From: a virus
Strand: one strand, 5' to 3'
Length of the DNA: 46,085 nucleotides
Virus record (IMG/VR): IMGVR_UViG_3300035674_000149
Location: 1 to 46,085 of that record
A program made the position numbers and the translations under genes. This document shows positions 7,448 through 16,908 of this stretch, piece by piece. A model generated the notes under the pieces. It saw nothing but the letters and a program-made list of their open reading frames with translations. It did no database searches and was not told the DNA's origin. How positions within the stretch are numbered: the stretch's first letter is position 1; every line of letters begins with the position of its first letter.

Positions 7448-7886
7448 CGCTCACCGCCCTGCGCGTGAGGCGCGCCTTGTCGTCAGCAATGCGAGCATCC
7501 TTCGTGGCGTCGAGGACGGCGAACGCATCGAACAGGAGGAACCACGGCCAGATCGCGACCGTGACCCCGAAGAAGGGGGCCGACGCCGCCCCCAGGAACA
7601 GGCTGAGCCAGAGGAAGCAGGAGAGGAACGAGCCGAGCGCCCGGAAATGCGGCGAGGGCCGCCATGCCCCGTTGATGTAGAGCGCGGCCAGACGGATCGA
7701 GCCCACCGTCAACGCGCACGTGGCCCACGCCGATTGAGGCATGATCTCGCGCATGGTCGCGTAGTTCGGCAGGCCGAACAGGGGAGAGGCGAAGGCATAG
7801 ACGAATCCTATGCTGAGCGTCGTGAGGGCGAGCAGCCACTCTGCCCGCCGGTACGGCCATGTTTCCGAAAAGCGCACGATGATCAT
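7428..7886 (-). CDS. Multi-span membrane protein
   Basis: From the ATG at 7886 (AGGAG before it) the 152-residue protein shows about four hydrophobic segments, near 16-34, 50-67, 85-103 and 104-125, and a charged C-terminus. No family is recognised. It lies between the tail genes and the lysis genes, so a role in entry, exclusion or lysis is possible but unproven. A longer frame to 7949 adds an Arg-rich N-terminus unlike a membrane protein and is rejected. Confidence 0.6.
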   Translation of the reverse strand: MIIVRFSETWPYRRAEWLLALTTLSIGFVYAFASPLFGLPNYATMREIMPQSAWATCALTVGSIRLAALYINGAWRPSPHFRALGSFLSCFLWLSLFLGAASAPFFGVTVAIWPWFLLFDAFAVLDATKDARIADDKARLTRRAVSDDNGSR

Positions 7887-7908
7887 CCGCCGCTCCTGCC
7901 GCTGTCTC

Positions 7909-8496
7909 TCATGCCAGCACTCCCTCCCAGTCGACGGCCGCGGCCGCATGCTTCGCCTGCACGGTCGTCGCGGCGGTCACTGCGCGCTTCGCCCGGATCC
8001 GCTCGCCCTCGATCGCGCTGCCGATCGCTGCCCATTGCTCCGCCGCGGCGATGATCGTTGCGGCGGCATCGTCCACATCCGGCCTGGCCGAGGGATTGCC
8101 GCCGAGCGCCGTCACCTCGGCGGCCAGGAACGGGAAGTCCGCGATCTCCGGCACCGTCGCGGTCGCCCAGGCGAAGGCCTCGCGCTCCTTTCGCTCGTAG
8201 GTAAGCTGCTGGCCCGGCACGTCCGTGATGAAGCGGAGCCGGAAGGCGCCGGCCTCGGCATCAATCTTGGCGTGCAGCAGCGCGTCGAGCCGCTCCGGAT
8301 CGGGCGACCAGGTCCAGCTCGCCCGATCGATTACGTCCACCGCAGGATCGGGTGCCCGGTCGGTATAGTGGCAGATGTGCCGGTCCGGGTCCCAGTCCCA
8401 GCCGTGGAAACGCGGATGCGCGCCGTCGGTTATGAAGTCGGCGTGCAGCACCTCGCCGGTGACCGTGTCCTCAATGAGCCAGTGCGTCTCGGCCAT
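7909..8496 (-). CDS. Tail-tip associated protein, possible fibre-assembly factor
   Basis: The 195-residue protein begins MAETHWLIEDTVTGEVLHAD, which reads like small tail-fibre accessory proteins. The C-terminal two thirds are helical and Ala-rich. The segment around TYERKEREAFAWA recalls DUF4376-like or tail-fibre assembly proteins. It starts three bases before the end of the large fibre gene, consistent with a chaperone or partner of that protein. The family call is tentative. Confidence 0.5.
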   Translation of the reverse strand: MAETHWLIEDTVTGEVLHADFITDGAHPRFHGWDWDPDRHICHYTDRAPDPAVDVIDRASWTWSPDPERLDALLHAKIDAEAGAFRLRFITDVPGQQLTYERKEREAFAWATATVPEIADFPFLAAEVTALGGNPSARPDVDDAAATIIAAAEQWAAIGSAIEGERIRAKRAVTAATTVQAKHAAAAVDWEGVLA

Positions 8497-8499
8497 GGC

Positions 8500-10827
8500 T
8501 CAGGCTCCCGGCTGCTTGACGGTGAGGGAGCCGTAGGGACTGGTCGAACTCTGGCTGCTGCTCGCCTTGCGGCCCATGAAGCCGACCTCGTAATCGGCGC
8601 CGGCGGTCAGGCCCGTCTTGTCGACCGTGAAGCTTAGGACCCCGGTCTCGGCTTCTCCCTCGAGGCCGCCAGTATTGCTCGACTCGCTCCCCTGCTGTTC
8701 GGCTGCGAAGTCCGCCCAGGCACCTCCCGATCCGGCGAGCCGGTAGACGAGCTTGCCGACCAGCCTGAAGACGAGCGTGATCGCGCTGCCCGGCCTCGGC
8801 GGCGTGTATTCGAGGAACAGCACGCCCCGAAGCACGCCGCTGCCGTCGGCGCGCAACGTCAGCACCTGGTTAGGGCTCGCCGGATAGGTGGAGGCGGTCA
8901 CCTGCGCGAAAGTCGAACTCGACTGGCTGGTCGAATAGCCGCCCGCCGGCGGCGTCACGCTCGCCGGCGGCGGCGCGTCCGCCTTCTTCAGGATCTGCAC
9001 CCGCTTGGTCTGGTCGAACGCGCCATATTGGCAGCGGACATCCGCGAAGCCGTCGGCGGAGACGCCCGTGATGGTCAGCACGTTCGTCGCGATCGAGCTC
9101 GTGTTGCCGGCGGCCGCGGGGCGCGAGAAGGTCGCGCTCGCCGTCAGGTCGGTGGCGCCCGCCTTCAGCGTGGCGGTGATCGATCGCGGCAGCTCGCTGT
9201 CCTTCACCGTGCCGTCGCTGTTGGCGAGCACGGTGACCGAGAGGATCGACAGGTCGAAGCTCAGCCCGTCGGCGCCAACCACGCGCGCCGCCGCGCTCCA
9301 GGTCGAGCCACCGTCCGTCGAGCTGCGCAGGTACAGGTCGCCGACGGCATAGTCGGCATGCCAGCCCGACGTGCCGTTGACGCTCCACTGGAACATGGTC
9401 TGCGGCGCCGCTTGGCCGGGAGCGCCGGGAGCGCCTGGGTCTCCGGGTGCGCCAGGTGCCCCAGGAGCTCCGTTCTGTCCGGCCCGCGCCAGCACCCGCC
9501 AGTAGGCGTTCGACTCGGTCGGCAGCATCGGCGGCGCGTTCCCGCTCGCCGGCGTCGGATTGACGTACAGCCAGGACGAGCCCTGCTGCTGGACGATATG
9601 GCCCTCGCGATAGGTCTCTCCGGCCTGATAATCCCCGCGCTCGACCAGCACCGAAGTGAACGCGACGTCGGAAAGGGCATGAACGTCGTGCGTCACCTCC
9701 GTCTCGATGCCGAGCCGGTGGAAAGGCGAGTCGATCTCGATCTGCTCGACCCTGGCAACCGGAGGCAGCGAGGCACCGCCCGCGTCGAGCGCCAGCGATG
9801 GCGCCGAGAAGCCGATCGGAGCGACGAAGAGTTGGCTCGTCCAGCTCACCCCTGCGACTGCGTTGACGCTGGCCGCCACGCGCTGGATCAGCTCGCGCGC
9901 AGTCACCTGCTCGGCCAAGTGGATTGAGATCGGCCAAGGGCGTGCCGCGTCCAGCGCGTCGACTGAAGCCTCGTTGATCCGGCCCGAGCCACCCGCCAGC
10001 AGCGCAAGCCGCTTGATCACCGCGCCAGGCAGCCGGACCCATCCGTCCGGACCGGCCTTGTCGCCACGTACATGATAGGCGAAGCGGCCGCCCGAGACCG
10101 GCGGCGCGCCGTGCCGCACCAGGCCTGCGGCCAGCGAGGTCGCCCAGCGCCCCGCCGGAATCGAGGCCGCGACCAGGGCGGCATAGCTTGCGAAGTCGCC
10201 GACACTCGACCCGAAGCGCAGCAGCCGCTCGAACGCGACCTCCACCGCCTCGATCTGGCCGTAAGAGGATAGCTGGTAGACGTTGTTGACCGTGTCGATC
10301 AGCTTGCCCGGCACGAACCGCGGAGCGCCGATGCTGAGCGGTTTGGGGCTACCCTTCAGAGCGGCCTCGCCCTCTGCGCCAGTGGTGCCGGCATAGAGGC
10401 TGAGCAGCGGCGTATCGAGCCAGCGATCGTCCACCGCGATTGGCAGCTCCGCCAGCCCATCGGCGACCCTCGCCTGCGCCATCGCACGCCCATCGAACCG
10501 AAGCGTGTAGCTGCCCCAGGCAGCGCCAATCTGCCCACTCCAGAGCCTCACCCGCGCGTCGGCGAGCGCGTAGCGAGGCAAATTGGCAGCCGTGGGCCCG
10601 AGTCCCTCCACCGCCAAGCGCAGCGACGAGGCCGGCGCGTCGATGCGCCCCGAAAAGCCGCCGTCCACCAGATCGTAGCGGAGCGACGGAAGCTTCGCGA
10701 TCCCCGGCCACCAAATCTGGTCGCCGAGATGGCAGACTCGCTCATCATCGACGCTCGACCCGCGCAGCGTGACGGGAGCGCCGGCCGCGGGATCGTAGCC
10801 GTCGATCTGGACCAGGAAGGCGGGCAT
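8500..10827 (-). CDS. Large tail-tip/fibre protein with collagen-like segment
   Basis: The 775-residue protein lies at the distal end of the tail cluster. The N-terminal half resembles a tail-hub or baseplate protein. A collagen-like Gly-x-y run (GAPGAPGAPGDPGAPGAPG, near nt 9415-9480) separates it from a C-terminal half of beta-rich domains, with a Pro-rich linker before the last one. Collagen-like runs form trimeric stalks in phage fibres, so this is probably a receptor-binding protein. The ATG at 10827 overlaps the stop of the upstream gene and is preferred to a longer start at 10899. Confidence 0.75.
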   Translation of the reverse strand: MPAFLVQIDGYDPAAGAPVTLRGSSVDDERVCHLGDQIWWPGIAKLPSLRYDLVDGGFSGRIDAPASSLRLAVEGLGPTAANLPRYALADARVRLWSGQIGAAWGSYTLRFDGRAMAQARVADGLAELPIAVDDRWLDTPLLSLYAGTTGAEGEAALKGSPKPLSIGAPRFVPGKLIDTVNNVYQLSSYGQIEAVEVAFERLLRFGSSVGDFASYAALVAASIPAGRWATSLAAGLVRHGAPPVSGGRFAYHVRGDKAGPDGWVRLPGAVIKRLALLAGGSGRINEASVDALDAARPWPISIHLAEQVTARELIQRVAASVNAVAGVSWTSQLFVAPIGFSAPSLALDAGGASLPPVARVEQIEIDSPFHRLGIETEVTHDVHALSDVAFTSVLVERGDYQAGETYREGHIVQQQGSSWLYVNPTPASGNAPPMLPTESNAYWRVLARAGQNGAPGAPGAPGDPGAPGAPGQAAPQTMFQWSVNGTSGWHADYAVGDLYLRSSTDGGSTWSAAARVVGADGLSFDLSILSVTVLANSDGTVKDSELPRSITATLKAGATDLTASATFSRPAAAGNTSSIATNVLTITGVSADGFADVRCQYGAFDQTKRVQILKKADAPPPASVTPPAGGYSTSQSSSTFAQVTASTYPASPNQVLTLRADGSGVLRGVLFLEYTPPRPGSAITLVFRLVGKLVYRLAGSGGAWADFAAEQQGSESSNTGGLEGEAETGVLSFTVDKTGLTAGADYEVGFMGRKASSSQSSTSPYGSLTVKQPGA

Positions 10828-12056
10828 CAGACGGCGAAGGCCCTGGTCTCGCCTGCGCTCCAGGCCGGGATGGACGCATGCTGCGCCGCATTGAACCAAT
10901 CGCCGCCGTCGGAGCTGAAGTCGATGAACAGATTGAGCGGGTCCTCCCGGAACGCGTCAGGGCGAACCGTAAGCACCACCTCGCCGATCTCGACGGGCAC
11001 GCCGAAGTCGACCGCCAGCCAATGGCCTCCCGCCGGAGGCGCGTTGGTGCCGACCGTCCAGAAGGTCGCCGCATTGTCGTCGATCGCCGCCGAAGGAACG
11101 TAGGGCCCGCCGAAGTCGGCACTTGCGAACGCCGTCTTCCCCGCGGTCCGATCCAGACTGCCCGCCACCGTGCGCATCTGCAGCTCGGCGAGGCCGAAAT
11201 AACCCCCGGTTGCGGTGCTGGATGTGCGGACACGCCAGTAGCGGTACTTGCGCGGCTTGGCCGCGTCGGCGCTGGGGATCGCGACCAGGTCGACCAGGTT
11301 CGCGCGCCATTCCCATCCGCCCGGCCGAGCCCAGATCGTGCCATGGTCGCCAAACATCAGCCCGAACCAGCACCTCTTCTGCCGTTGCGGGTGCGCGTCC
11401 GGATCGGTCACCAGCACGATCGGCTCCTGCCCGGCGCTGAGCTCGATCAGCGGCTGTATCTTGGCCTCGACTTCGTCCTTCTTCACCGCCGGGAAGGTCA
11501 GCCCCAGCGTCCGGAGCTTGGCGGCGCGGCGGCGCAGCAGCGCCCCCGCCGACGAGAAATCCGCCTGGCCGAGGTCGCGCAGCCCGAAGCCGCCGCCGAA
11601 CGCGAAATTGCGCTCGAGCGTCAGCTTCCTCCCGATCGCGAGCCGCCCGATCGTCAGCGGCGCGCCGCCCAGATTGCGGAACTGGATGCGCCAGTAGCGC
11701 GCGCTCACCGGCGCACCATTCTCCCACAAGGCGACGCCGCGGCCGTGCGACGGCATCTCGGCGCCGGCGAGGAACGGCATCCACGCGCTTTCGACAAGGA
11801 TCTGGCTATAGTTGCCGGTGAGCGTGCCGAGCACTTTCCACTCCCACCCCGCCTCGGCTCCCGAGCAACCGAACAAGGCGATCGCGTCGACGGCGGCGAC
11901 GTCCGCGCCGAAGTCGAGCAGCAGCTCGCCGCCGGTGAAGCTCCGCCAGACCACGCCCAGATAGTCGCTGAACAAGGCGTCGGGTGAAAAGCCGGGCGCC
12001 GTTTCGTGATACACCACCGCCGGCTTCAGCGGTCGCATCACCCACGCCTTGCCCAT
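10827..12056 (-). CDS. Tail/baseplate protein with discoidin-like domains
   Basis: The 409-residue protein has two regions resembling F5/8C (discoidin) beta-sandwiches. The first is around 40-145 (LLLDFGADVAAVDAIALFGCS to ARYWRIQFRN) and the second around 275-400 (YWRVRTSS, AIDDNAATFWT, LAVDFGVPVEIGEVVL). Such domains often bind sugars, which fits contact with a cell surface or capsule. It overlaps both neighbours by four bases or less, so it is one step in a coupled tail operon. The exact place in the tail tip is inferred from gene order. Confidence 0.65.
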   Translation of the reverse strand: MGKAWVMRPLKPAVVYHETAPGFSPDALFSDYLGVVWRSFTGGELLLDFGADVAAVDAIALFGCSGAEAGWEWKVLGTLTGNYSQILVESAWMPFLAGAEMPSHGRGVALWENGAPVSARYWRIQFRNLGGAPLTIGRLAIGRKLTLERNFAFGGGFGLRDLGQADFSSAGALLRRRAAKLRTLGLTFPAVKKDEVEAKIQPLIELSAGQEPIVLVTDPDAHPQRQKRCWFGLMFGDHGTIWARPGGWEWRANLVDLVAIPSADAAKPRKYRYWRVRTSSTATGGYFGLAELQMRTVAGSLDRTAGKTAFASADFGGPYVPSAAIDDNAATFWTVGTNAPPAGGHWLAVDFGVPVEIGEVVLTVRPDAFREDPLNLFIDFSSDGGDWFNAAQHASIPAWSAGETRAFAV

Positions 12057-12418
12057 CAGACGAGCACCTCGAAAGAACTGGTTTCATCCTCGAGCCGGAG
12101 CTCGATCCGCGCCGCCAGCGCCGCCCCGCTCACCTTCTGCTCGGGGTCGATCAGCGTGAAGGTCGGCAGCCCGAGGCTCGGGTCGACCCAGACCAGCTCG
12201 GCCACCTCGATCACCAAGCCGCGCCGCTCGACGCCCCAGATCGCACCGCGCTGCGCCACCGCCGCGGCGCCATCGGCCGCATTGTCGAAGAAGCCCTCGG
12301 ACGGCTCGGCGGCACCATCTCGAGCGGAAGGATAACGCGCCTTGATCGCGGCACTTTCCCATGTCTCGACGCGCGCCCGGCGGATGCCGGACGAGATGTC
12401 CGCTGGATCTGCTGGCAT
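12056..12418 (-). CDS. Hypothetical tail protein
   Basis: The 120-residue protein lies between the tape measure and the discoidin-like tail protein. It begins MPADPADISSGIRRARVETWES, has a central Ala- and Asp-rich part and a beta-rich C-terminus, and I know no domain for it. The stop overlaps the next ATG (ATGA). A small distal-tail or hub-assembly protein is expected at this spot in siphoviruses, but that is inference. Confidence 0.6.
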   Translation of the reverse strand: MPADPADISSGIRRARVETWESAAIKARYPSARDGAAEPSEGFFDNAADGAAAVAQRGAIWGVERRGLVIEVAELVWVDPSLGLPTFTLIDPEQKVSGAALAARIELRLEDETSSFEVLV

Positions 12419-12427
12419 GGTCCGGTC

Positions 12428-15400
12428 CTAAAAGCTCGCGGCGCGTACAGAGCGCAGGGCGCCGCCGATGAAGCCGTCGCCTCCGCCACCCCCAGCGATC
12501 CGCTCCAGCACGCCCTCGATCGCGGCCAGGCGCTGGTTCGCCTGATCGAGGATGTTCGCCATCGAGCCGGTGTTCGCCGCCGTCTTCTCCGCGAACGGGT
12601 CGGCCGCGGTCCGGATCGGCACCGCGCTGTCGATCGTCGAGATCGCCTTGCCGGTGGCCGCCTGGATCAGGTCCATCGCCTCGAAGAACTTGCCAGTCGA
12701 ACCGTAGAGCTGACGCTCCACGTCGAGATAACGCTGGGCGGCCTCCTGATACTTGGCCTGGTCGATCCGCTCGCCCTTGCCGATCGCGGCGAGGAACGGG
12801 TCGAGCGCGAGCTTGGCCGCCTCCTCCTGCTGGCGCAGTGAGAGTGGGCTGGAAGATCCGAAGTTCAGATCCTTGAGGAAGTCCTTGAGTCCAGCCGAGG
12901 CTTCGGAGGTCCGGGACTTCGTCTCTTCCAGCTCCAGCCGATAGAGCTGTTGCGCTTTTGCCATTTCCTCGGCCGAGGCCCCGCCCTCCTTGAGGGCTTC
13001 GATCGTGTCCTTCCACCGCTTGTTCAGCTCGTCGAGCCCGAAGCCGACCGGATCGAGCATCTGCTGCAGGCGCTTGGGGATGTCGCCCACGAGTTGCGCC
13101 TTCGCGAGCGCCTTCTCGATCGGCTGCCCCGAGGCGAGCAGGCGCTTCTGCAGGTCGCTGATCCCGCCGATGACGCCCCGTTCCAGCATAAGCGCGGTCG
13201 CCTTGCGGACCGCAGCTTCCTGGTCCTGCCCGAAGTCGATCGCACCCCGCTTCGTCTTGGTGCGGCCCTGGCCGCTAGGATCGAGCCGGATGTTCTTGCC
13301 TCGCACGCCGAACGACACGCCGGTGACCGACTCCAGGTCGCCGCCAAGCTGCTCGGCTATCCGGCTGAGCGTATCGGCGAGCGTGCCGACGTAGCCCGAC
13401 GCCGCCTGGATGCGTGACCGGCTGTTGCCGCGGGTGGAGGTCACGCCGAGGTCGCCGTATTCGTCGAGGCCGATGGTCGCAGAGCCGCGCTTCACCGGCT
13501 GAAGCATCTTGAAGCCGAGTCCCCCCAGCACGCCGCCGAACAGCGTCGCGACGGGGTTGAGCTTCAAGAGGGAGCCGAGCCCCTGCTGAACGGCAATCGC
13601 CATTCCAGCCGGGCCGGCCGCCGAGGCCGCGCCTGCTGCCTGCGACGCCGCCGCTGCGCCCGAGCCGCCCGGTAGTCCGGCGTAGTTGCTCGCCACCTGT
13701 TGCGCGAAGAGGCGCATGTCCGGACCGGCACCGGGCGTCCCGAAATTGCCTCCGCCGCCGAAGAGAGAACCAAGAACGGACAGCAGAGGGTTCCCGTAGC
13801 CACCGCCGCCGCTCAGTTGGGCGAGAATACCCCCTGGTGCGGAGAGGGGCTGGCCCGACGCCAGTTGCACCGTCCATTGCGCCGCGAGCTGGGCAAGCAC
13901 CTCCAGGCCGGCATCCTTGAAGCTTTCCCAGATGCCGCGGCTGCCGCCCTCGAATGCGTCTCGGTAGAAGTCGGCCAGATCCTCGACCTGATCGCGCTGA
14001 CGCTGGATCATGTCCTCCAGAGCCGCTTCGACCGCCTTTGGCGCGTCCTGGGCGTAGCCGCTCCAGAAGTCATCGAGGCTGGTCTTCACCCTCGCCTGAA
14101 GCTCAGCGACGTCATCGGCCGCGTGGCGGGCCTTGATCCGCTCCAGCGTCAGCTTTTCCGCCGTGGCGAGCTGATCGAGCAGCACCTGCGCCTCGGCTTC
14201 GCTGAGCCCGAGGGTGGTGCGAAGCTCGTCGTTCGTCTTGCCTGCGATGTCCGGGAATTGGGCGCGGAGTTGAAGAATGGTCTCCTCGATCTCCGCCTCC
14301 CGCTCGAACCCGGAGCGGCGCATGTCATCGAGGCGGATGCCGTTCGCGATCTCGCTGTTCGCCTGCTCGATCTGCCGAAGGATGTCCTCCCGCTTCTCCG
14401 CCTGCTCCTTCAGAGACTGGTTGACCATCTTCTCGGCGTCGGCCGCGGCATCGCCAGTGTCGGTCAGGAACTTACCCTTGGAGGGATCGACGTACTTGCC
14501 GCGAACCTTCACGCGGTAATCAAGGTGGGGCCCGGTGCTGTTGCCCGTGTTGCCGCTGAGAGCGATGATGTCTCCCTGAGCGACAGCCTGGCCTCGCTTG
14601 GCCACGGCTCTGCTCAGGTGGGCATATTGAGAAACTGTCCCGGCGCCGTGATCGACGATCACCACATTGCCGAAGCCGGGCAGGGTGCCCGTCTGGATCA
14701 CAACACCAGCGGCAGCGGCCTTCACGGGAGTGCCGACTGGAACGCCGTAGTCGAGCGCCGGGTGGTACGTGGAAGCGCCAGCCTTCGGGCGGGCGCGAGC
14801 GCCGAAACCCGAGGAGATCGGTCCGCTCACTGGATCGATGAACGAGGTGAGCTTGGCAGCCCGCTTTGCCTGAGCTTCGGCTGCGCGCTCCGACTTGGTC
14901 CGGGCTCGCTCCGTTTCCTGGATGGCCTCGATCGCCGCGTCCTTGTTCTTGCGGACGCTTATGAGGGCCCGGTCATACTCTTGCCAGGTCAGCCTTCCAC
15001 GCACGACCATGTCGGTGAGGCGGCTTTCCGCCGTCGTCAGCCGCTCGGTAGCGGCCAGCGCCGGGTCCATGCGCGCCGCAACCTGGCGCCGCACCATCGC
15101 GGCCTGCGCGCGCCGCTCAATCTGATCCAACTCGACTTGGGCCAGGCTGAGCTCGCCGAGCTGGGCACGGGCTCGATTGACCGCCACCGCCCCGCCAATC
15201 TCGGCAGCGCGGCGCTCCGCCGGATCTCCGATGAACCTGTTCGCCTCGACAGCGGCTAGAGTGTCCCTCAGCCGCGCGACGGCTTTTGCGTGGAGTGCAC
15301 GAGCCACCTCGGTGTTCGCCCTCGCCTCATCGTAGGCCCTTTGCTCGGCTTCACGGGATGTCTCAGCGCCGCGCTTTTGCTCGTCGTTGAGCCGCTTGGC

Positions 15401-16225
15401 GGCTTCGCGGAGCTTGTCGATCGACATCTTCTGAACGTCGAGAGCCTTGGTGGACTCTTCCGCGGCGTCTTTCCCCCGCAGCATGTTCACAGCCATCAGG
15501 CCGAGCAGCGCGACGGTGCCGACCGGACCGGCGAGCAAAGTAGCAATCCGCCCCACAGCGCCGCCGACACCCGACAGGACAAAGGCTGCCTGCGGTGCCT
15601 GCTGGGTGAGGGCAGTCAGCACCGACTGGCCGGAGCTTACCTGAATTGCAAAGTCCTGCGCCTGTTGCCCTGCTTGGGCGAATGCAGCCGCATTTCCGCG
15701 AGTGGCGTGCGCCGCGCCCGCCTGCGCGTCCGTTATGACGCGATTGCCGGCAACAACCCTTTGAGTGGCCGACGCGGTCTGGTTCAGTTCGGCTTGCAGC
15801 CGCTCCATCGCGGTTGCTTGCTGGGTCGCTTCCCGCGCGACGTTCTCCGCCTCGATCGCCGCGGCGCGAGCCGCCTGCACATAGATGCGCGTCGACTCCG
15901 AAGTGTCGTTGTTCGACCGGGCTGCCCGATCCGCGGCGACCGCCACCTCACGGAGCGCAATCGCATGCACCTCGGCGGCCTGTGCAGCGGCCCGATATTC
16001 CGTGACACCGACATCGAGCGCGCCAGCGTCATTGCGCTTCACGGACGTGGCGCGTGCCGCGATCCTGTTGATCGACTCGAAGCTGGTCTCAAAGGCGCGC
16101 TGCTGCTTGCCAGCCGCGTCATTCGCCCGCTTTTCCAGCTCGGCGAAGATGCGCGCATTCTCTGAGCTGAACGCCTTACCGTCCAGGGTCATGCGCGCGA
16201 TGATCTCGCGATAATTGGCCGCCAC
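12428..16225 (-). CDS. Tape measure protein with embedded M23-like peptidase domain
   Basis: The largest gene (1265 aa), from a GTG with AAGGAG before it. Long Ala-, Glu- and Arg-rich helices fill the first 450 residues, and hydrophobic segments occur around 200-255. A LytM/M23-like domain spans about 455-585: HPALD gives the HxxxD zinc pair and HLSR follows, but the usual HxH is HLD. Gly-rich parts follow near 790-880. The protein sets tail length; at about 0.15 nm per residue this suggests a tail of roughly 190 nm. The peptidase would help DNA entry through the cell wall if it is active. Confidence 0.88.
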   Translation of the reverse strand: MAANYREIIARMTLDGKAFSSENARIFAELEKRANDAAGKQQRAFETSFESINRIAARATSVKRNDAGALDVGVTEYRAAAQAAEVHAIALREVAVAADRAARSNNDTSESTRIYVQAARAAAIEAENVAREATQQATAMERLQAELNQTASATQRVVAGNRVITDAQAGAAHATRGNAAAFAQAGQQAQDFAIQVSSGQSVLTALTQQAPQAAFVLSGVGGAVGRIATLLAGPVGTVALLGLMAVNMLRGKDAAEESTKALDVQKMSIDKLREAAKRLNDEQKRGAETSREAEQRAYDEARANTEVARALHAKAVARLRDTLAAVEANRFIGDPAERRAAEIGGAVAVNRARAQLGELSLAQVELDQIERRAQAAMVRRQVAARMDPALAATERLTTAESRLTDMVVRGRLTWQEYDRALISVRKNKDAAIEAIQETERARTKSERAAEAQAKRAAKLTSFIDPVSGPISSGFGARARPKAGASTYHPALDYGVPVGTPVKAAAAGVVIQTGTLPGFGNVVIVDHGAGTVSQYAHLSRAVAKRGQAVAQGDIIALSGNTGNSTGPHLDYRVKVRGKYVDPSKGKFLTDTGDAAADAEKMVNQSLKEQAEKREDILRQIEQANSEIANGIRLDDMRRSGFEREAEIEETILQLRAQFPDIAGKTNDELRTTLGLSEAEAQVLLDQLATAEKLTLERIKARHAADDVAELQARVKTSLDDFWSGYAQDAPKAVEAALEDMIQRQRDQVEDLADFYRDAFEGGSRGIWESFKDAGLEVLAQLAAQWTVQLASGQPLSAPGGILAQLSGGGGYGNPLLSVLGSLFGGGGNFGTPGAGPDMRLFAQQVASNYAGLPGGSGAAAASQAAGAASAAGPAGMAIAVQQGLGSLLKLNPVATLFGGVLGGLGFKMLQPVKRGSATIGLDEYGDLGVTSTRGNSRSRIQAASGYVGTLADTLSRIAEQLGGDLESVTGVSFGVRGKNIRLDPSGQGRTKTKRGAIDFGQDQEAAVRKATALMLERGVIGGISDLQKRLLASGQPIEKALAKAQLVGDIPKRLQQMLDPVGFGLDELNKRWKDTIEALKEGGASAEEMAKAQQLYRLELEETKSRTSEASAGLKDFLKDLNFGSSSPLSLRQQEEAAKLALDPFLAAIGKGERIDQAKYQEAAQRYLDVERQLYGSTGKFFEAMDLIQAATGKAISTIDSAVPIRTAADPFAEKTAANTGSMANILDQANQRLAAIEGVLERIAGGGGGDGFIGGALRSVRAASF

Positions 16226-16239
16226 TCGAACGCTCCTTG

Positions 16240-16908
16240 TTAGAGCCTGCCGCGCGAGACGAAGTTCTCTTCCAGCTTCTGCCCCCAGCGCGCGATGGTC
16301 GGCTCGACGGCGAAGCGGTTCGCGAATGAGACCATGGGGATCAGGACGAAGATGACGACGGTCTGCTCACCGCGGAGAAAGCCGCGCCGATCATCGGCCG
16401 CAGTGCGCTTGCGCGTGATGCGGCGATATGTGCCGGTCCTGGCATTCGTGGTGCCCATGTCGGCCACCAGCAGGGCCGATCGGCGGCCACCCCTGTAGAC
16501 GAAGCGAAGCCGGGTTCCGGTTCTCGCCTCCCATTCCCCCGGTGTCAGATTGCGAGCCCGCCCGCGCGAGCCGGCCGCGGGAGTGGGGATCGCCAGCCAT
16601 TGTCCCCGGCTTCCCCGAATTTGCCCCGGCTGCGAGTAGAACTCCATCGCGCCGCGTGAGCGCGCACCGCCGTTGACGAACACGGTCCCGGCGGGCGCAC
16701 GAGCGGGACCAATGCGGCGCGGGAACAACTCGCTCCGCCACGCCCGCCAGAGCCGGCCAGGCACAGCTTCGCGGGTTAGCTCTTCCAGTTCCTTCTCCAG
16801 CCCGCGAGTCGCGAAGTGGACCGCTGCCGTCGCATCCGACAGGACGGCTCGGGCCAGCTTGTCGCTGGCCTTCACCAGATCTTCGAAGCCAATGCTGGTG
16901 GAGATCAC
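16240..16908 (-). CDS. Minor tail protein, DUF6441-like
   Basis: The 222-residue basic protein has a helical N-terminus, a central beta-rich part (WLAIPTPAAGSRGRARN, FVYRGG), and a hydrophobic segment near 190-203. It resembles the DUF6441 phage proteins found next to tail chaperones in alphaproteobacterial phages. The GTG start at 16908 overlaps the stop of the G-T frame (GTGA), so it is translated right after that fusion. Function is unknown. Confidence 0.6.
   Translation of the reverse strand: MISTSIGFEDLVKASDKLARAVLSDATAAVHFATRGLEKELEELTREAVPGRLWRAWRSELFPRRIGPARAPAGTVFVNGGARSRGAMEFYSQPGQIRGSRGQWLAIPTPAAGSRGRARNLTPGEWEARTGTRLRFVYRGGRRSALLVADMGTTNARTGTYRRITRKRTAADDRRGFLRGEQTVVIFVLIPMVSFANRFAVEPTIARWGQKLEENFVSRGRL

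Noticed and set aside
10878-11987. Long plus-strand frame opposite the tail protein
   Set aside because: It is rich in Arg, Ala and Gly with no motif or ribosome site, as expected for the reverse of a high-GC gene.
13700-15259. 519-codon plus-strand frame opposite the tape measure
   Set aside because: It mirrors the coding phase of the tape measure gene, and its composition (Leu, Arg, Gly, Val) has no domain.
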